DNA from: Paracoccaceae bacterium
GTDB lineage: Bacteria > Pseudomonadota > Alphaproteobacteria > Rhodobacterales > Rhodobacteraceae
DNA: 6,024 nucleotides
Assembly (NCBI GenBank): GCA_003564655.1
Contig: PXES01000226.1
Span: 1-6,024 of the forward strand
Reading direction: 5' to 3'
Positions 1 to 5,805 of the stretch are shown here, piece after piece (within the stretch, counting starts at the first letter, position 1; every line of letters begins with the position of its first letter). The notes under the pieces were generated by a model. The model worked only from the letters and a program-made list of their open reading frames with translations. It did no database searches and was not told where the DNA came from. The translations under genes and the position numbers were made by a program.

Positions 1-511
1 CGATCAGCGCCGCCAGCATCGTCACCGAACCCAGCGCGCCGGGTTCCAGCCGCCGCCAGAAGGGCTCCGGGTCCGGCAGCAGGCCGACGCCGCGCAGCGG
101 AGCGCCGGCGCCATGCCCCGTGGCCCGCTGGCCGCGCGATGCCGCGGGTGCGGGCATGCCGGCGATGCCGCTGTCGCGGCTGGTGCCGGCCATGCCGTGA
201 TTGATGGAAAAGCCGTGTTCCTTGCAGAATCGGTCATAGACCCATTCCGGGTCCATTCCCAGATAGCGGGCATAAGAGCGCACGAAGCCGGCGACGAAAC
301 TGGGTGTTTCGAACGCGGTCAGATCACCATTCTCGATGGCGGCGATGTAACTGGCGCGGATGTGCAATTCGCGCTGCACATCGAGCAACGACTTGCTGAG
401 CGTCGCGCGTTCACCGCGCAGCAGATCGCCCAGGCGCAGTTCGTAATCATCGAAACCGCGTGGTGTCTCTGCTGTCTGCTGTATCGGGGTCTGTCCCTTA
501 CGCCAGATCAT
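1..511 (-). CDS. RodZ-like helix-turn-helix protein (partial, C-terminus beyond left edge)
   Basis: This gene reads from an ATG at 511 to the window edge without a stop, giving 170 residues of its N-terminal part. Residues about 27-96 form a helix-turn-helix domain of the RodZ type (HTH_25 family): LGDLLRGERATLSKSLLDVQ, then an AIENGD turn, then FVAGFVRSYARYLGMD, which parallels the FLRGYIRSYARL stretch of RodZ. An Ala/Gly/Pro-rich linker follows (about 105-150). The last residues, GSVTMLAALI, look like the start of a transmembrane helix, as expected for the HTH-linker-TM-periplasmic layout. Known RodZ proteins anchor MreB and affect cell shape; many alphaproteobacterial relatives are annotated only as HTH or DUF4115 proteins, so the role here is inferred. 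An AAGGA Shine-Dalgarno-like stretch lies upstream of the ATG. The gene starts 145 nt after the hemA stop on the same strand and could share its transcript. The TM and C-terminal domain cannot be checked here. Confidence 0.85.
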   Translation of the reverse strand, partial: MIWRKGQTPIQQTAETPRGFDDYELRLGDLLRGERATLSKSLLDVQRELHIRASYIAAIENGDLTAFETPSFVAGFVRSYARYLGMDPEWVYDRFCKEHGFSINHGMAGTSRDSGIAGMPAPAASRGQRATGHGAGAPLRGVGLLPDPEPFWRRLEPGALGSVTMLAALI

Positions 512-656
512 CTGCCCTGTCCTTCGTACCGCCTGCCCAATGGGTTTTTGGGTGATTGCGCCTGTCTGCCGCAGGCTGTGTAGCAATCCCCTACCTCTTG
601 TCGTGTTCTTAACAGATGACAACAAGAAATTGAAGCGGCTTGTGGACAACAGGCGG

Positions 657-1886
657 TCAGGCGCTCAATTCGGCCCGATTCAGCGCACAATGCGACCAGA
701 GCGCGTCCATTGCCTTGACCACACGGTCAATCTGGCCCGCGTCATGCACCGGCGAGGGGGTGAATCGCAGCCTTTCGGTGCCGCGCGGGACGGTGGGAAA
801 GTTGATCGGCTGGACATAGACGCCATGGTCTTCCAGCAGCATGTCCGAGATTCGCTTGCAATGCACCGGGTCGCCGACATGGACCGGCACGATGTGGCTG
901 CCATGGTCGATGATCGGCAGGCCCAACCCTTTCAGGCGCGCCTTCAGGATGCGGGCATGCAGTTGCTGGGCGTCGCGCAGATGCTGGCCCTGCGGCGTTT
1001 TCAGAAACGCGATGGAGGCCGCGCAGCCCGCCGCCACCGCGGGCGGGATCGAGGTGGTGAAGATGAAGCCCGGCGCGTAAGAGCGCACGGCATCGACCAT
1101 CTTTGCACTTGCGGCGATGTAGCCGCCCATCACGCCATAGGCCTTGGCCATGGTGCCGTTGATGATGTCGAGCCGGTGCATCAGCCGGTCGCGCTCGGCC
1201 ACGCCGGCGCCGCGGGGGCCGTACATGCCGACGGCGTGCACCTCGTCGATATAGGTCAGGGCGCCGAATTCATCGGCCAGGTCGCAGATCTCGGCGATGG
1301 GGCCGAAATCGCCGTCCATGGAATAGATCGACTCAAAGGCAATCAGCTTCGGCGCCGCCGGGTCGTCGGCTGCCAGCAATTCCCGCAGATGCGCCACGTC
1401 GTTATGGCGGAAGATGCGCTTGGCCCCCCCATTGCGGCGCACGCCCTCGATCATCGAGGCGTGGTTCAGCGCGTCGGAATAGATGATCAGGCCGGGAAAC
1501 AGCTTTGGCAGCGTGGAAAGCGTGGCATCATTGGCGATATAGGCGGAGGTAAAGACCAGCGCCGCCTCCTTGCCGTGCAGGTCCGCGATCTCTGCCTCCA
1601 GGCGTTTGTGCCAGACGGTGGTGCCGGAAATGTTGCGCGTGCCGCCAGAGCCGGCGCCCGTGGCGTCCAGCGCGTCATGCATCGCCTGCAGCACCGCCGG
1701 GTGCTGCCCCATGCCCAGATAGTCGTTGCCGCACCAGACGGTGATATCGCGCTCGGTGCCATCGGGGCGGCGCCAGACGGCATGCGGGAAATGACCCTTG
1801 CGCCGCTCGATGTCGATGAAGGTGCGGTAGCGGCCTTCGTCATGCAGGCGCTGCAGGGCTGTGTCGAGGGCGGTTTCGTAGTGCAA
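657..1886 (-). CDS. hemA: 5-aminolevulinate synthase (C4 pathway)
   Basis: HemA condenses glycine with succinyl-CoA to 5-aminolevulinate, CO2 and CoA, using PLP; this is the first committed step of heme, bacteriochlorophyll and corrin synthesis in alphaproteobacteria. The protein is 409 residues, the usual bacterial length, and cytosolic. Counting from the TTG at 1886, it has R21, N54, T83-R84-N85, S137, H142, S189, D214 and H217 (IDEVHAVG), the PLP lysine K248 (NGTMAKAYG), T365 and R374 (GTERLRF). These are the positions I recall for the R. capsulatus enzyme, which strongly supports this start. AGGGAG sits 6 nt before the TTG, and no in-frame ATG or GTG lies close upstream. The frame stays open up to 2234, but that stretch is compositionally odd and overlaps the neighbouring gene. 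No Cys-Pro heme regulatory motif is present. An FNR-type box lies 81 nt upstream. The assignment is essentially certain. Confidence 0.98.
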   Translation of the reverse strand: MHYETALDTALQRLHDEGRYRTFIDIERRKGHFPHAVWRRPDGTERDITVWCGNDYLGMGQHPAVLQAMHDALDATGAGSGGTRNISGTTVWHKRLEAEIADLHGKEAALVFTSAYIANDATLSTLPKLFPGLIIYSDALNHASMIEGVRRNGGAKRIFRHNDVAHLRELLAADDPAAPKLIAFESIYSMDGDFGPIAEICDLADEFGALTYIDEVHAVGMYGPRGAGVAERDRLMHRLDIINGTMAKAYGVMGGYIAASAKMVDAVRSYAPGFIFTTSIPPAVAAGCAASIAFLKTPQGQHLRDAQQLHARILKARLKGLGLPIIDHGSHIVPVHVGDPVHCKRISDMLLEDHGVYVQPINFPTVPRGTERLRFTPSPVHDAGQIDRVVKAMDALWSHCALNRAELSA

Positions 1887-1898
1887 TTCTGTCTCCCT
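1887..1898 (-). promoter_or_regulatory. Ribosome binding site that sets the hemA TTG start
   Basis: Read on the minus strand, AGGGAG is followed by the 6-nt spacer ACAGAA and then the TTG at 1886-1884. This is an ordinary Shine-Dalgarno spacing and is the sequence signal that picks out this TTG. The protein numbering that results agrees with the known active-site numbering of bacterial ALAS. Confidence 0.75.
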
Positions 1899-1967
1899 GG
1901 CGCGGTGCTGGGGTGATGTGTTCGGGGCGGCTGTCGTCAGCGTTACACGGGGTGAAGATATGATTAC

Positions 1968-1981
1968 TTGACCTGGATCAA
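1968..1981 (-). promoter_or_regulatory. FNR/FnrL-type binding site upstream of hemA
   Basis: The plus strand reads TTGACCTGGATCAA (minus: TTGATCCAGGTCAA). This fits the Crp/Fnr-family palindrome TTGAY-N4-ATCAA with only one half-site base off perfect symmetry. It lies 81 nt before the hemA start, in the gap between hemA and the exported-protein gene, and points most simply to oxygen-dependent control of hemA by FnrL. Rhodobacter hemA is known to be under FnrL control. A -10-like TGTAAC lies at 1947-1942 on the minus strand; with a start near 1935, the box centre would be at about -40, roughly the class II activating position. An alternative -10, TATCTT, lies closer and would put the box over the -35. 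The related regulators Dnr and NnrR bind similar sites, so the regulator is inferred. Confidence 0.75.
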
Positions 1982-2031
1982 GTTCACGCGTTGTCGCACC
2001 CGATGGTTTCGCACCGTCACGACTGCCATGT

Positions 2032-2052
2032 CGGCACGGGCGGGCGGTGCCG
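2032..2052 (-). terminator. Possible weak hairpin after the exported-protein gene
   Basis: CGGCAC and GTGCCG form a perfect 6-bp GC-rich stem around a 9-nt loop, starting 24 nt past the stop codon at 2077. No U-run follows on the minus strand, so it is not a standard intrinsic terminator. It could slow or end transcription before the hemA promoter, or be chance pairing in GC-rich DNA. Confidence 0.22.
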
Positions 2053-2076
2053 GCGGCCTGGTTCCTTTCTCTGCAG

Positions 2077-2682
2077 TCAGTCCGCGATGACGACGCGGCA
2101 ATCGGTGGCGCCGGCTTCCGCGCAGGCCTCCAGCGCGGTCTCGGCGGCCGCGTCGCCTGCGCCGGTTCCCCAGGCGGCGGTCTGTTCGGAAATGGCAAAG
2201 GCGCGGGGGGCTGGGGCGCGCCGGAAGTCACCACCGAATTCCTCGGTCGCGTCCGCGCTCAGATGCAGGGCGCGTGCCTCCCATCCGGCGGGGCGGACCT
2301 CCAGCGCCAGGGTGCAGGGCCGCCCGCCCGTGCGCAGCGCGTTGCATTGCGCCAGCGCCGCGGCATGCGCGGTCTCGCGCGAATGGTAATTCGCGGCAAA
2401 GACAGTGGGTTCGGCCAGGATGCCCTGATCAGGGGCAAAGGCCATGGCGGCATAATAGGGCTGTTCCTGCGCGATGCCGATGATGATCTCGCGCTCATCC
2501 TCGCTCAGCCCCTCCAGCGTGTAGCGCGCGACCTCTACCCGATCATGCGCGAACAGAAGCGGCGCGGCGGCGTCCGGGGTAACGGGGTCGGCCAGGGCGG
2601 GTGCCGAGAAGGGCGTCAGGAAGACAAGGGCCGCAGCGGCCAGAGCGCTGCAAGGCGCGAGGCGGGACAGGGGGTGACGCAT
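2077..2682 (-). CDS. Exported protein with two DUF4189-like cysteine-pair modules
   Basis: This gene encodes a 201-residue exported protein of unknown function. Residues 1-31 are a Sec signal peptide: basic MRHPLSR start, Ala/Leu-rich core, and an ALA cleavage site before D32. The start at 2682 is preferred over an in-frame ATG at 2715 because GAAGGAG lies 6 nt upstream of it and because it begins the signal peptide directly. The mature part holds two related modules, each opening with AFA and ending in an Ala-rich helix and a Cys pair: about 80-128 (C113, C123) and about 160-201 (C187, C195). The second resembles DUF4189 (AFAISEQTAAWG, then ALEACAEAGATDCRVVI). Disulfides in the periplasm are likely but inferred. 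It lies upstream of hemA on the same strand, 190 nt away. As I recall, such short neighbours are sometimes named 5-aminolevulinic acid synthase; it has no PLP fold and cannot be that enzyme. Confidence 0.85.
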   Translation of the reverse strand: MRHPLSRLAPCSALAAAALVFLTPFSAPALADPVTPDAAAPLLFAHDRVEVARYTLEGLSEDEREIIIGIAQEQPYYAAMAFAPDQGILAEPTVFAANYHSRETAHAAALAQCNALRTGGRPCTLALEVRPAGWEARALHLSADATEEFGGDFRRAPAPRAFAISEQTAAWGTGAGDAAAETALEACAEAGATDCRVVIAD

Positions 2683-2827
2683 CCGGAACTCCTTCGGGCA
2701 GCGGTTTCCCTTCACCTATCGCGTTTTGCCCCTGAAAGGCCAGAGGAACCGATCAGGCAGGCGCCGCCCCGCGAGAGCGCCTTGAATGCCACAAGAAAGC
2801 GCTGTGAAGGCTCCGCCGGAAAGTCCC

Positions 2828-2869
2828 GCTGGACACCCGGCAGACCACCCGGCTGGACATGGGCAGACC
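2828..2869 (+). repeat. Imperfect tandem direct repeat in the divergent intergenic region
   Basis: GCTGGACACCCGGCAGACC at 2828-2846 is repeated as GCTGGACATGGGCAGACC at 2852-2869. The 8-bp GCTGGACA and 7-bp GCAGACC blocks are identical, and only the centre differs (CCCG versus TGG). The copies start 24 bp apart, a little over two helical turns. The second copy overlaps the predicted -35 of the M20 peptidase gene, so an operator is possible; chance duplication is the alternative. Confidence 0.45.
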
Positions 2870-2882
2870 CGCTGCCTAGGCT
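2854..2882 (+). promoter_or_regulatory. Candidate sigma-70-type promoter of the M20 peptidase gene
   Basis: A -35-like TGGACA (2854-2859, five of six consensus bases) and a -10-like TAGGCT (2877-2882, three of six) are separated by 17 bp. Transcription would start near 2889, giving a leader of roughly 23 nt with the AAAGGA ribosome binding site. The -10 is weak. I found no comparably good promoter for the divergent exported-protein gene. Confidence 0.38.
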
Positions 2883-2911
2883 TGTGCCGCAACGCAGGAA
2901 AGGAACGCGCC

Positions 2912-4354
2912 ATGTCATCCACCAAGACGCCCGCCACTGCCCCGCATGCCGCCCCCGGCGCGGACAAGGCCGCGCCGGTTCTGGCGCATGTCGATGCCAC
3001 GCTGGACGCGGCACTGGCACGGCTGATGGACCTGCTGCGCGTGCCCTCCATCTCCACCGATCCGGCCTATGCCGAAGACTGTGCCCGCGCCGCCGACTGG
3101 CTGCGCGAGGATCTGGCGGGCATGGGGTTCGAGGCGGCCATCCATGCCACCCCGGGCCACCCGATGGTGCTGGCCCACGGCCCCGATACCCCCGAAAGTC
3201 AAGACAGGCCCCATGTGCTGTTCTATGGTCACTATGACGTGCAACCCGTTGACCCGCTTGACCTTTGGGCGCGCGACCCCTTTGATCCGCAGGTCGAGGA
3301 CACACCGGCGGGCAAGGTGATCCGCGGGCGCGGCGCGGCCGATGACAAGGGCCAGTTGATGACCTTTGTGGAAGCCTGCCGCGCCTGGGTTGCCGTGCAT
3401 GGGGCGCTGCCGGTCAAGGTGTCGCTGTTCTTCGAGGGGGAGGAGGAGTCCGGCTCGCCCTCGCTGGTGCCCTGGATGAAGGACAACGCCGAAAAGCTGC
3501 GCGCCGATCTGGCGCTGATCTGCGACACCGGCATGTTCGACCCGCAGACGCCGGGCATCACCACCATGCTGCGCGGCCTGGTGGGGCAGGAGGTCACGAT
3601 CACCGGGCCGTCCAAGGACCTGCATTCGGGCATGTTCGGCGGTGCGGCGATGAACCCGGCGCGGGTGCTGGCGCGCGCGCTGGCCGACCTGCACGACGAT
3701 CAGGGCCGCGTGACGCTGGCGGGGTTCTATGACGGCGTGCCGGATCTGCCGCAGGAAATCCTCGCGCAATGGGACGCGCTGGGTTTCGATCACACGCAGT
3801 TTCTGGGCGAGGTGGGGCTGAAGCACCCCGCGGGCGAGGCCGGACGCTCGGCGCTGGAGATGATCTGGTCCCGCCCCACCTGCGAGATCAACGGCATGAT
3901 CTCCGGCTATACGGGCGCGGGGTTCAAGACGGTGCTGCCCTCCAGGGCCTCGGCCAAGGTCAGTTTCCGGCTGGTGGGCAGCCAGGACCCGCAGGCGGTG
4001 GCGGCGGCCTTTCAGGCGCATATGCGCGCCCGCGTGCCGGCCGATTGCACGGTCGAGTTCAAGGACCATTCATCCGGCCCGGCCAGCGTCATGGCCACCG
4101 AAGACCCGGCGTTCGAGGCCGCGCGGCTGGCGCTGTCGGACGAATGGCCCCGGCCCGCGGCGTTCATCGGCTGCGGCGGGTCGATCCCGATTGCGGGCTA
4201 TTTCAAGACGATCTTGGGGATGGATTCGATGCTGATCGGCTTTGGCCGCGATGACGACCAGATCCATTCCCCGAACGAGAAATACGATCTGGAAAGCTTT
4301 CACAAGGGCATCCGGTCCTGGGTGCGGATTCTGGCGGCGCTGGGGCAGGGATAA
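2912..4354 (+). CDS. M20-family dipeptidase / metallopeptidase
   Basis: This gene encodes a 480-residue di-zinc peptidase of the M20 family, the group containing carnosinase, DapE and PepV-type dipeptidases. Metal and catalytic residues are all visible: H107 and D109 in GHYDV, bridging D144 in GRGAADDKG, E178 (catalytic base) and E179 (metal) in EGEEESG, D205 in CDTGMF, and H452 in HSPNEKYDL. H238 in DLHSGMFGG belongs to the dimerisation lid domain (about 220-380) inserted in the catalytic domain. There is no signal peptide, so it should act in the cytoplasm, probably on dipeptides or N-acyl amino acids; the substrate cannot be read from sequence. The start at 2912 follows AAAGGA with 7-nt spacing. 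An in-frame ATG at 2786 would add 42 low-complexity residues and lacks support. It is divergent from the exported-protein gene and convergent with ppk2, so it is probably monocistronic. Confidence 0.93.
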   Translation: MSSTKTPATAPHAAPGADKAAPVLAHVDATLDAALARLMDLLRVPSISTDPAYAEDCARAADWLREDLAGMGFEAAIHATPGHPMVLAHGPDTPESQDRPHVLFYGHYDVQPVDPLDLWARDPFDPQVEDTPAGKVIRGRGAADDKGQLMTFVEACRAWVAVHGALPVKVSLFFEGEEESGSPSLVPWMKDNAEKLRADLALICDTGMFDPQTPGITTMLRGLVGQEVTITGPSKDLHSGMFGGAAMNPARVLARALADLHDDQGRVTLAGFYDGVPDLPQEILAQWDALGFDHTQFLGEVGLKHPAGEAGRSALEMIWSRPTCEINGMISGYTGAGFKTVLPSRASAKVSFRLVGSQDPQAVAAAFQAHMRARVPADCTVEFKDHSSGPASVMATEDPAFEAARLALSDEWPRPAAFIGCGGSIPIAGYFKTILGMDSMLIGFGRDDDQIHSPNEKYDLESFHKGIRSWVRILAALGQG

Positions 4355-4386
4355 GGGGTGAGGCAAAGGGTGCGAGACGGTGCCGT

Positions 4387-4438
4387 GCCGCCACGCCTTG
4401 TGCCTGCGTTCGTGCGACGCTGTAATGGGCCTGGCGGC
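4387..4438. terminator. Long imperfect inverted repeat in the convergent M20/ppk2 gap
   Basis: GCCGCCACGCC (4387-4397) pairs with GGCCTGGCGGC (4428-4438), ten of eleven bases, around a 30-nt loop that contains a second, bulged GCG...CGC pairing. It lies in the 100-nt gap between the 3' ends of two converging genes, where a bidirectional terminator would be expected. No T-run follows on either strand, so intrinsic termination is uncertain. Confidence 0.35.
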
Positions 4439-4454
4439 GTTCACAGGCTGAACC

Positions 4455-5342
4455 CTACCCCCGCGGCCAGATCGCCGGCCCGCCCATGATAAGGGGATCA
4501 GGGGTGCCCAGGGCGTCGGCATCCTTGCGGTGATAGTCGAAGGCGCCCAGGATGCGCTGGATCGCGGCGATACGCGCGCGGTACTTGTCATCGCCCAGAA
4601 TCACCGTCCAGGGCGCAAAGGGGAAGTCGCTGCGCTGAAAGGTCTCGGCGATCGCGGCGGTGTAGGCGTCCCATTTGCCCAGCCCCTCGACATCGATGCG
4701 CGAGAGTTTCCACTGTTTCAGCGGGTGGCTTTCGCGCGCCAGCATGCGGCGCAACTGCTCGGCCCGGCTGACATTGAACCACAGCTTGATCAGATGCACG
4801 CCGTCGCGCACCAGCGTTTCCTCGAACGCGGGAAGCTGGGCAAAGAAGGCCTCGCGCTGCGCGGGCGTGCAAAAGCCGAAGACATGTTCGATGACCGCGC
4901 GGTTGTACCAGCTGCGATCCATCATCACCATTTCGCCCGCCGGGGGCAGATGCTCGACATAGCGCTGGAAGAACCATTGCCGCCGTTCGCGGTCGCCGGG
5001 CACGGGCAGCGCCATGATGCGGGCGCTGCGCGGGTTCAGATTGGCGGTGACGCGGGCGATGGCGCCGGATTTGCCGGCGGTGTCGCGCCCTTCGAAGATC
5101 ACGACAACGCGCTGGCCGGTCTCTTCGACCCAGTGCTTGAACTTGACCAGTTCGACCTGCAGCCGTTTCAGATGGTCCTCGTATTCCGCCTTCGGCATCC
5201 AGCGGTCATAGGGGTGGTTGTCGGTGATGATGTCGCGCTTGCGCCCCTCGGCGATGGCGTCGCGGATGGCGTCGCTGGCGGCTTCGTTCAGAAAACGGCT
5301 GATGGCGCCGTCAAAGGGCAGGGGGAGGTTGTCTTTGCTCAT
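4455..5342 (-). CDS. ppk2: Polyphosphate kinase 2 (PPK2 family)
   Basis: PPK2 enzymes transfer phosphate between polyphosphate and nucleoside di- (or mono-) phosphates, usually favouring ATP or GTP formation from polyphosphate. The 295-residue protein has the single P-loop kinase domain at the length usual for class I PPK2. Visible motifs are Walker A GRDTAGKSG (85-93, K91), QRYVEHLPPAGE (126-136), Walker B DRSWYNRAVIEHVFGFC (142-158), the lid segment EQLRRMLARESHPLKQWKLS (195-214), and the C-terminal APWTVILGDDKYRAR (243-257). Walker A reads TAGKSG where many homologues have AAGKGG, a conservative change that keeps the lysine and the Asp of GRD. It is cytosolic. The ATG at 5342 has GGAG 6 nt upstream, and the N-terminal LPFDGAISRF is typical for alphaproteobacterial members. 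It is transcribed alone, divergently from the tfoX-like gene. The family is certain; nucleotide preference is not. Confidence 0.96.
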   Translation of the reverse strand: MSKDNLPLPFDGAISRFLNEAASDAIRDAIAEGRKRDIITDNHPYDRWMPKAEYEDHLKRLQVELVKFKHWVEETGQRVVVIFEGRDTAGKSGAIARVTANLNPRSARIMALPVPGDRERRQWFFQRYVEHLPPAGEMVMMDRSWYNRAVIEHVFGFCTPAQREAFFAQLPAFEETLVRDGVHLIKLWFNVSRAEQLRRMLARESHPLKQWKLSRIDVEGLGKWDAYTAAIAETFQRSDFPFAPWTVILGDDKYRARIAAIQRILGAFDYHRKDADALGTPDPLIMGGPAIWPRG

Positions 5343-5366
5343 GCGGGCTCCGGCGTCGTTTGGGGC

Positions 5367-5395
5367 AGGCTAGGCGTCCGGGTCCGGCTTGCCAA
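5367..5395 (-). promoter_or_regulatory. Candidate ppk2 promoter
   Basis: On the minus strand a -35-like TTGGCA (5395-5390, five of six consensus bases) is followed after exactly 17 bp by a -10-like TAGCCT (5372-5367, three of six). The predicted start, near 5360, leaves a leader of about 18 nt, just enough for the GGAG ribosome binding site before the ATG at 5342. Confidence 0.42.
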
Positions 5396-5418
5396 GGGCC
5401 ATGACGGGCGGGCATGCT
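5389..5418 (+). promoter_or_regulatory. Weak candidate promoter for the tfoX-like gene
   Basis: A -35-like TTGCCA (5389-5394) and a -10-like CATGCT (5413-5418) are 18 bp apart. The -35 uses the same bases, on the other strand, as the ppk2 -35, because both lie in the palindrome CTTGCCAAG (5388-5396). The -10 matches only three of six bases, so this is tentative. Confidence 0.25.
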
Positions 5419-5445
5419 GGGTGGCCTCGTGGCGCAGGAGTGTTG

Positions 5446-5805
5446 ATGAGCACGCCCATATCCACCATCCGCAATCTCGGCCCGGCGATGGAGGCCGCCT
5501 TTGCCCGCGCCGGCGTGCCCGATGCCGAGGCCCTGCGCGCGATGGGGGCGGATGCGGGTTATGCGCGGCTCTTGCAGGCGGGGGAACGGCCGCATTTCAT
5601 CGCCTACTATGTGCTGGTCATGGCGCTGCAGGGCCGGCCCTGGAACGATGCGCAGGGGGAAGAGAAGCAGGCGCTGCGCGCGCGCTTCGATGCGCTGAAA
5701 GCCGCGCATGCCGGGGCAGGGGGGCTTGCCGGGATCGAGGCGATCCTGGATGAGATCGGCGTGGTGAGCCCGGCCGGACGGGCGGCAGCGAAAGAGCGAC
5801 GATGA
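5446..5805 (+). CDS. TfoX/Sxy family protein, C-terminal domain only
   Basis: This 119-residue protein carries the TfoX C-terminal domain (about 5-85): STIRNLGPAMEAAFARAGV, then AEALRAMGADAGYARLL, then the HFIAYYVLVMALQGRPWND stretch. In Vibrio and Haemophilus, TfoX/Sxy is a two-domain competence regulator working with CRP. This protein has only the C-terminal, helix-hairpin-helix-like domain, a form common as stand-alone proteins, so a competence role should not be assumed. The charged, Ala-rich tail (about 86-119) is less typical. The ATG at 5446 follows GCAGGAG with about 5-nt spacing and starts right at the domain; an in-frame ATG at 5389 would add 19 residues without support. Its stop overlaps the next gene by ATGA, implying translational coupling with a cell-wall lipoprotein. 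There is no signal peptide or membrane segment. Confidence 0.87.
   Translation: MSTPISTIRNLGPAMEAAFARAGVPDAEALRAMGADAGYARLLQAGERPHFIAYYVLVMALQGRPWNDAQGEEKQALRARFDALKAAHAGAGGLAGIEAILDEIGVVSPAGRAAAKERR

Noticed and set aside
541..576. Short hairpins (GCCTG/CAGGC at 560-576 and CCCAA/TTGGG just left of it) before the HTH gene
   Set aside because: Only 5-bp stems, no T-run, and no match to a known riboswitch or attenuator.
641..649. DnaA-box-like TTGTCCACA on the minus strand downstream of hemA
   Set aside because: One mismatch to the consensus and a single isolated copy; no cluster, AT-rich region or replication gene nearby.
540..1916. Long open frame of 458 codons on the plus strand, antisense to hemA
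   Set aside because: It is the mirror of a firmly identified gene in GC-rich DNA, its translation is rich in Arg, Gly, His and Val with no recognisable domain, and it spans the hemA stop and the intergenic region.
1932..1947. CrtJ/PpsR-like TGT...ACA in the hemA leader
   Set aside because: The spacer is 10 bp, not the 12 bp required by TGT-N12-ACA; likely chance.
1887..2234. N-terminal extension of hemA to an ATG at 2234
   Set aside because: It overlaps the exported-protein gene, is Pro/Arg-rich without similarity to ALAS, contains the FNR box, and breaks the agreement with known active-site numbering.
2915..4069. 384-codon open frame on the minus strand opposite the M20 gene
   Set aside because: Arg/His-rich translation with no motif, fully inside the M20 coding region; a GC-skew shadow.
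4530..5753. 407-codon open frame on the plus strand opposite ppk2
   Set aside because: Covers both ppk2 and the divergent promoter region, then runs through the tfoX-like gene in another frame; no domain seen.
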